DNA from: Prevotella sp.
GTDB lineage: Bacteria > Bacteroidota > Bacteroidia > Bacteroidales > Dysgonomonadaceae
Length of the DNA stretch: 64,000 bases
Reading direction: 5' to 3'
Assembly (NCBI GenBank): GCA_031285625.1
Contig: JAITVV010000018.1
Span: 1-64,000, forward strand
Shown here: positions 62,640-64,000 of the stretch, in pieces
How positions within the stretch are numbered: the stretch's first letter is position 1
How the letters are laid out: each line of letters opens with the position of its first letter
Made by a program: the position numbers and the translations under genes
Notes under the pieces: generated by a model
The model's input: the letters and a program-made list of their open reading frames with translations, nothing else
Told to the model about the DNA's origin: nothing
The model's database searches: none

Positions 62640-64000
62640 TTAGAAAACAATACTTGCACCAAAAGAAAAATTACGGGCAAACGGATAAGATATGATAGAT
62701 GGTTGTTCAATTCCGTCTCCTCTTATTCCTATATCTTCAGGGTCCCAGCCTTTAGGTGCATTATGTATCTCAAATAGGTCTTCAGCACTGAAATATACTC
62801 TTATCTTCTCCAATTTAATTTTCTCAGTATATCTTTTTGGTATTGTATAACCAACCTGTAGATTTTTCATGCGTATATAAGCTACATTATGTTTTGTGTT
62901 GGTTGAGTATTGATAGTTGTAATTTCGCTTATCCTTACTTGTTATGGCTGGATACTTGGCATCCGTTCTTTCTGCTGTCCATGTTTTACCATACCAGTAT
63001 TCGGAAGACTGATACCATGGCTGAGGGAAAGGCATTCTGGCTTCACCTTCCAGGAACATAGTACGGCGGCCTACTCCCTGAAAGAAAGCTCCCAGGTCGA
63101 TTCCTTTATATTCGATATTCAGATTCAAACCGAATGTATAGCGTGGATTCAAGTCTCCTAAATATTTAACGTCTCCACTACCAGCTTCACCGTTACCTAG
63201 TGTTGTCAACTTTCCGTCTCCATCAAGGTCCTTATATTTAGCATCTCCTACAGCTAAGTCTCCCGGAATACCTCCGTTTTTGAAATGTGCTTTGTATTCT
63301 TGCAGTTCCTGTTCTGTTTGGATGATTCCATCAAACTCATACCCAAAATATGAATTTAGAGGATAACCTTTGGGTGAGTCATTTAAACCTAATTGAATCA
63401 ATTGATCCCCTGCTCTTTCTACCATTTCGTTTTTAGCATCACTTAAGCTACCTCTTACCGAGTAACTGACATTTCCAATGCGGTCTCTCCAACCTATTGC
63501 TACTTCCCAACCATTGATTTTTAAATGGCCGTCATTGGTTGTAGGAGGATCGATCCCAAGCATTTTAGGATAAGATTTCAGGATGAGCATATTCTTATTT
63601 TCTTTCCAGAAATAATCGAAAGATCCATATAGTCTGTTATTCAATATGCTGAAATCCAATCCGATATCTGTTGTGTGGATAGTTTCCCATGTGCGTTCGG
63701 TAGAAACCAGATTCTTTGCTTTGTACATTTGACCTTTCAGTCCGTTTCCGAATGGGTAATAAACGTCTTTTCCTCCCGATCTGTTGATCGCCATAAATGC
63801 TATGTAGTCGTAATAAGCATTTCCAAGCTGGTTACCCATTTCTCCATATGAAGCCCTTAATTTTAGATCATCAAAAATGTTCAGATTCTTCATAAGTTGT
63901 TCTTCGCCTAAGCGCCAGGCAACACTTACTCCCGGGAACCAGCCCCAGCGATGTCCTTTAGCATATCGAGAGCTACCATCGGCACGTAGCGTACCTTCGA
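62640..64000 (-). CDS. SusC/RagA TonB-dependent transporter, C-terminal part (runs off window)
   Basis: The open frame continues to the window edge; the readable upstream part (EGTLRADGSSRYAKGHRWGWFPGVSVAWRLGEEQ) belongs to the beta barrel, so the first ATG at 63893 is internal. The C-terminal barrel shows LKLRASYGEMGNQLGNAYY, GDAKYKDLDGDGKLT, LGDLNPRYTFGLNLNIEYKGID, and the final RNFSFGASIVF strand. Partner of the SusD encoded 21 bases after its stop. Whether it has an STN domain cannot be seen. Confidence 0.95.
   Translation of the reverse strand, partial: EGTLRADGSSRYAKGHRWGWFPGVSVAWRLGEEQLMKNLNIFDDLKLRASYGEMGNQLGNAYYDYIAFMAINRSGGKDVYYPFGNGLKGQMYKAKNLVSTERTWETIHTTDIGLDFSILNNRLYGSFDYFWKENKNMLILKSYPKMLGIDPPTTNDGHLKINGWEVAIGWRDRIGNVSYSVRGSLSDAKNEMVERAGDQLIQLGLNDSPKGYPLNSYFGYEFDGIIQTEQELQEYKAHFKNGGIPGDLAVGDAKYKDLDGDGKLTTLGNGEAGSGDVKYLGDLNPRYTFGLNLNIEYKGIDLGAFFQGVGRRTMFLEGEARMPFPQPWYQSSEYWYGKTWTAERTDAKYPAITSKDKRNYNYQYSTNTKHNVAYIRMKNLQVGYTIPKRYTEKIKLEKIRVYFSAEDLFEIHNAPKGWDPEDIGIRGDGIEQPSIISYPFARNFSFGASIVF

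Noticed and set aside
1-64000. tRNA or rRNA genes
   Set aside because: Intergenic gaps were read for cloverleaf or rRNA-like sequence and none was recognised.

Overview
The window is chromosomal DNA of a Bacteroidota bacterium, most likely order Bacteroidales and close to Dysgonomonadaceae. The signs are two SusC/SusD pairs, an ECF sigma/FecR switch, a Bat aerotolerance operon, a serine palmitoyltransferase for sphingolipids, a cargo protein with a type IX secretion sorting domain, and promoters of the Bacteroidota type (TAnnTTTG near -7, no Shine-Dalgarno). The genus is an inference. I found no rRNA, tRNA, CRISPR array or prophage.

Layout. 1-4.2 kb (minus): 5' part of metF, then a degenerate M23 protein - dxr - rseP operon. 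4.4-7.1 kb (plus): serine palmitoyltransferase and a T9SS cargo. 7.1-14.6 kb (plus): an RNA/ribosome-repair island that begins after a full consensus promoter and a folded-looking leader. It holds rtcB and the release-factor homologue prfH with eight companion genes, most of them unrecognised. 14.7-18.2 kb: a secreted low-complexity protein, a DinB-like protein, a double universal stress protein and a PAP2 phosphatase. 18.3-27.7 kb (minus): MoxR, DUF58 protein, a membrane protein, BatA, BatB, BatC, a short BatD paralogue, BatD and BatE. 27.9-43.2 kb: mainly housekeeping genes (pgk, ruvC, lipB, lipoamide dehydrogenase, nadK, pdxJ, a TonB protein, DJ-1, DedA, NDH-2, GNAT), with a frameshifted TonB-domain gene and a relic of a REP-associated transposase beside a 26-bp palindrome. 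43.2-47.5 kb (minus): pflB, pflA, focA, with a cobalamin riboswitch upstream. 47.6-64 kb (minus): two polysaccharide utilisation loci. One has ECF sigma, FecR, an STN-bearing SusC and SusD. The other has SusC (cut by the window end), SusD, a GH2 enzyme and a DUF3863-like secreted protein. A GH3 beta-glucosidase and a stretch of decayed coding DNA lie between them.

How genes work together. RtcB seals RNA with 2',3'-cyclic phosphate and 5'-OH ends. PrfH homologues release peptide from ribosomes damaged in the decoding centre so that RtcB can repair the rRNA. The genes packed between rtcB and prfH (metallophosphoesterase, zinc ribbon, VOC-fold duplication, four or five unknowns) are therefore the best candidates for undescribed parts of a repair system, and this is the most interesting region. 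The Bat genes form one envelope-associated MoxR/VWA/TPR complex. PflB, PflA and FocA form an anaerobic pyruvate-to-formate module. The PUL genes import and cut glycans.
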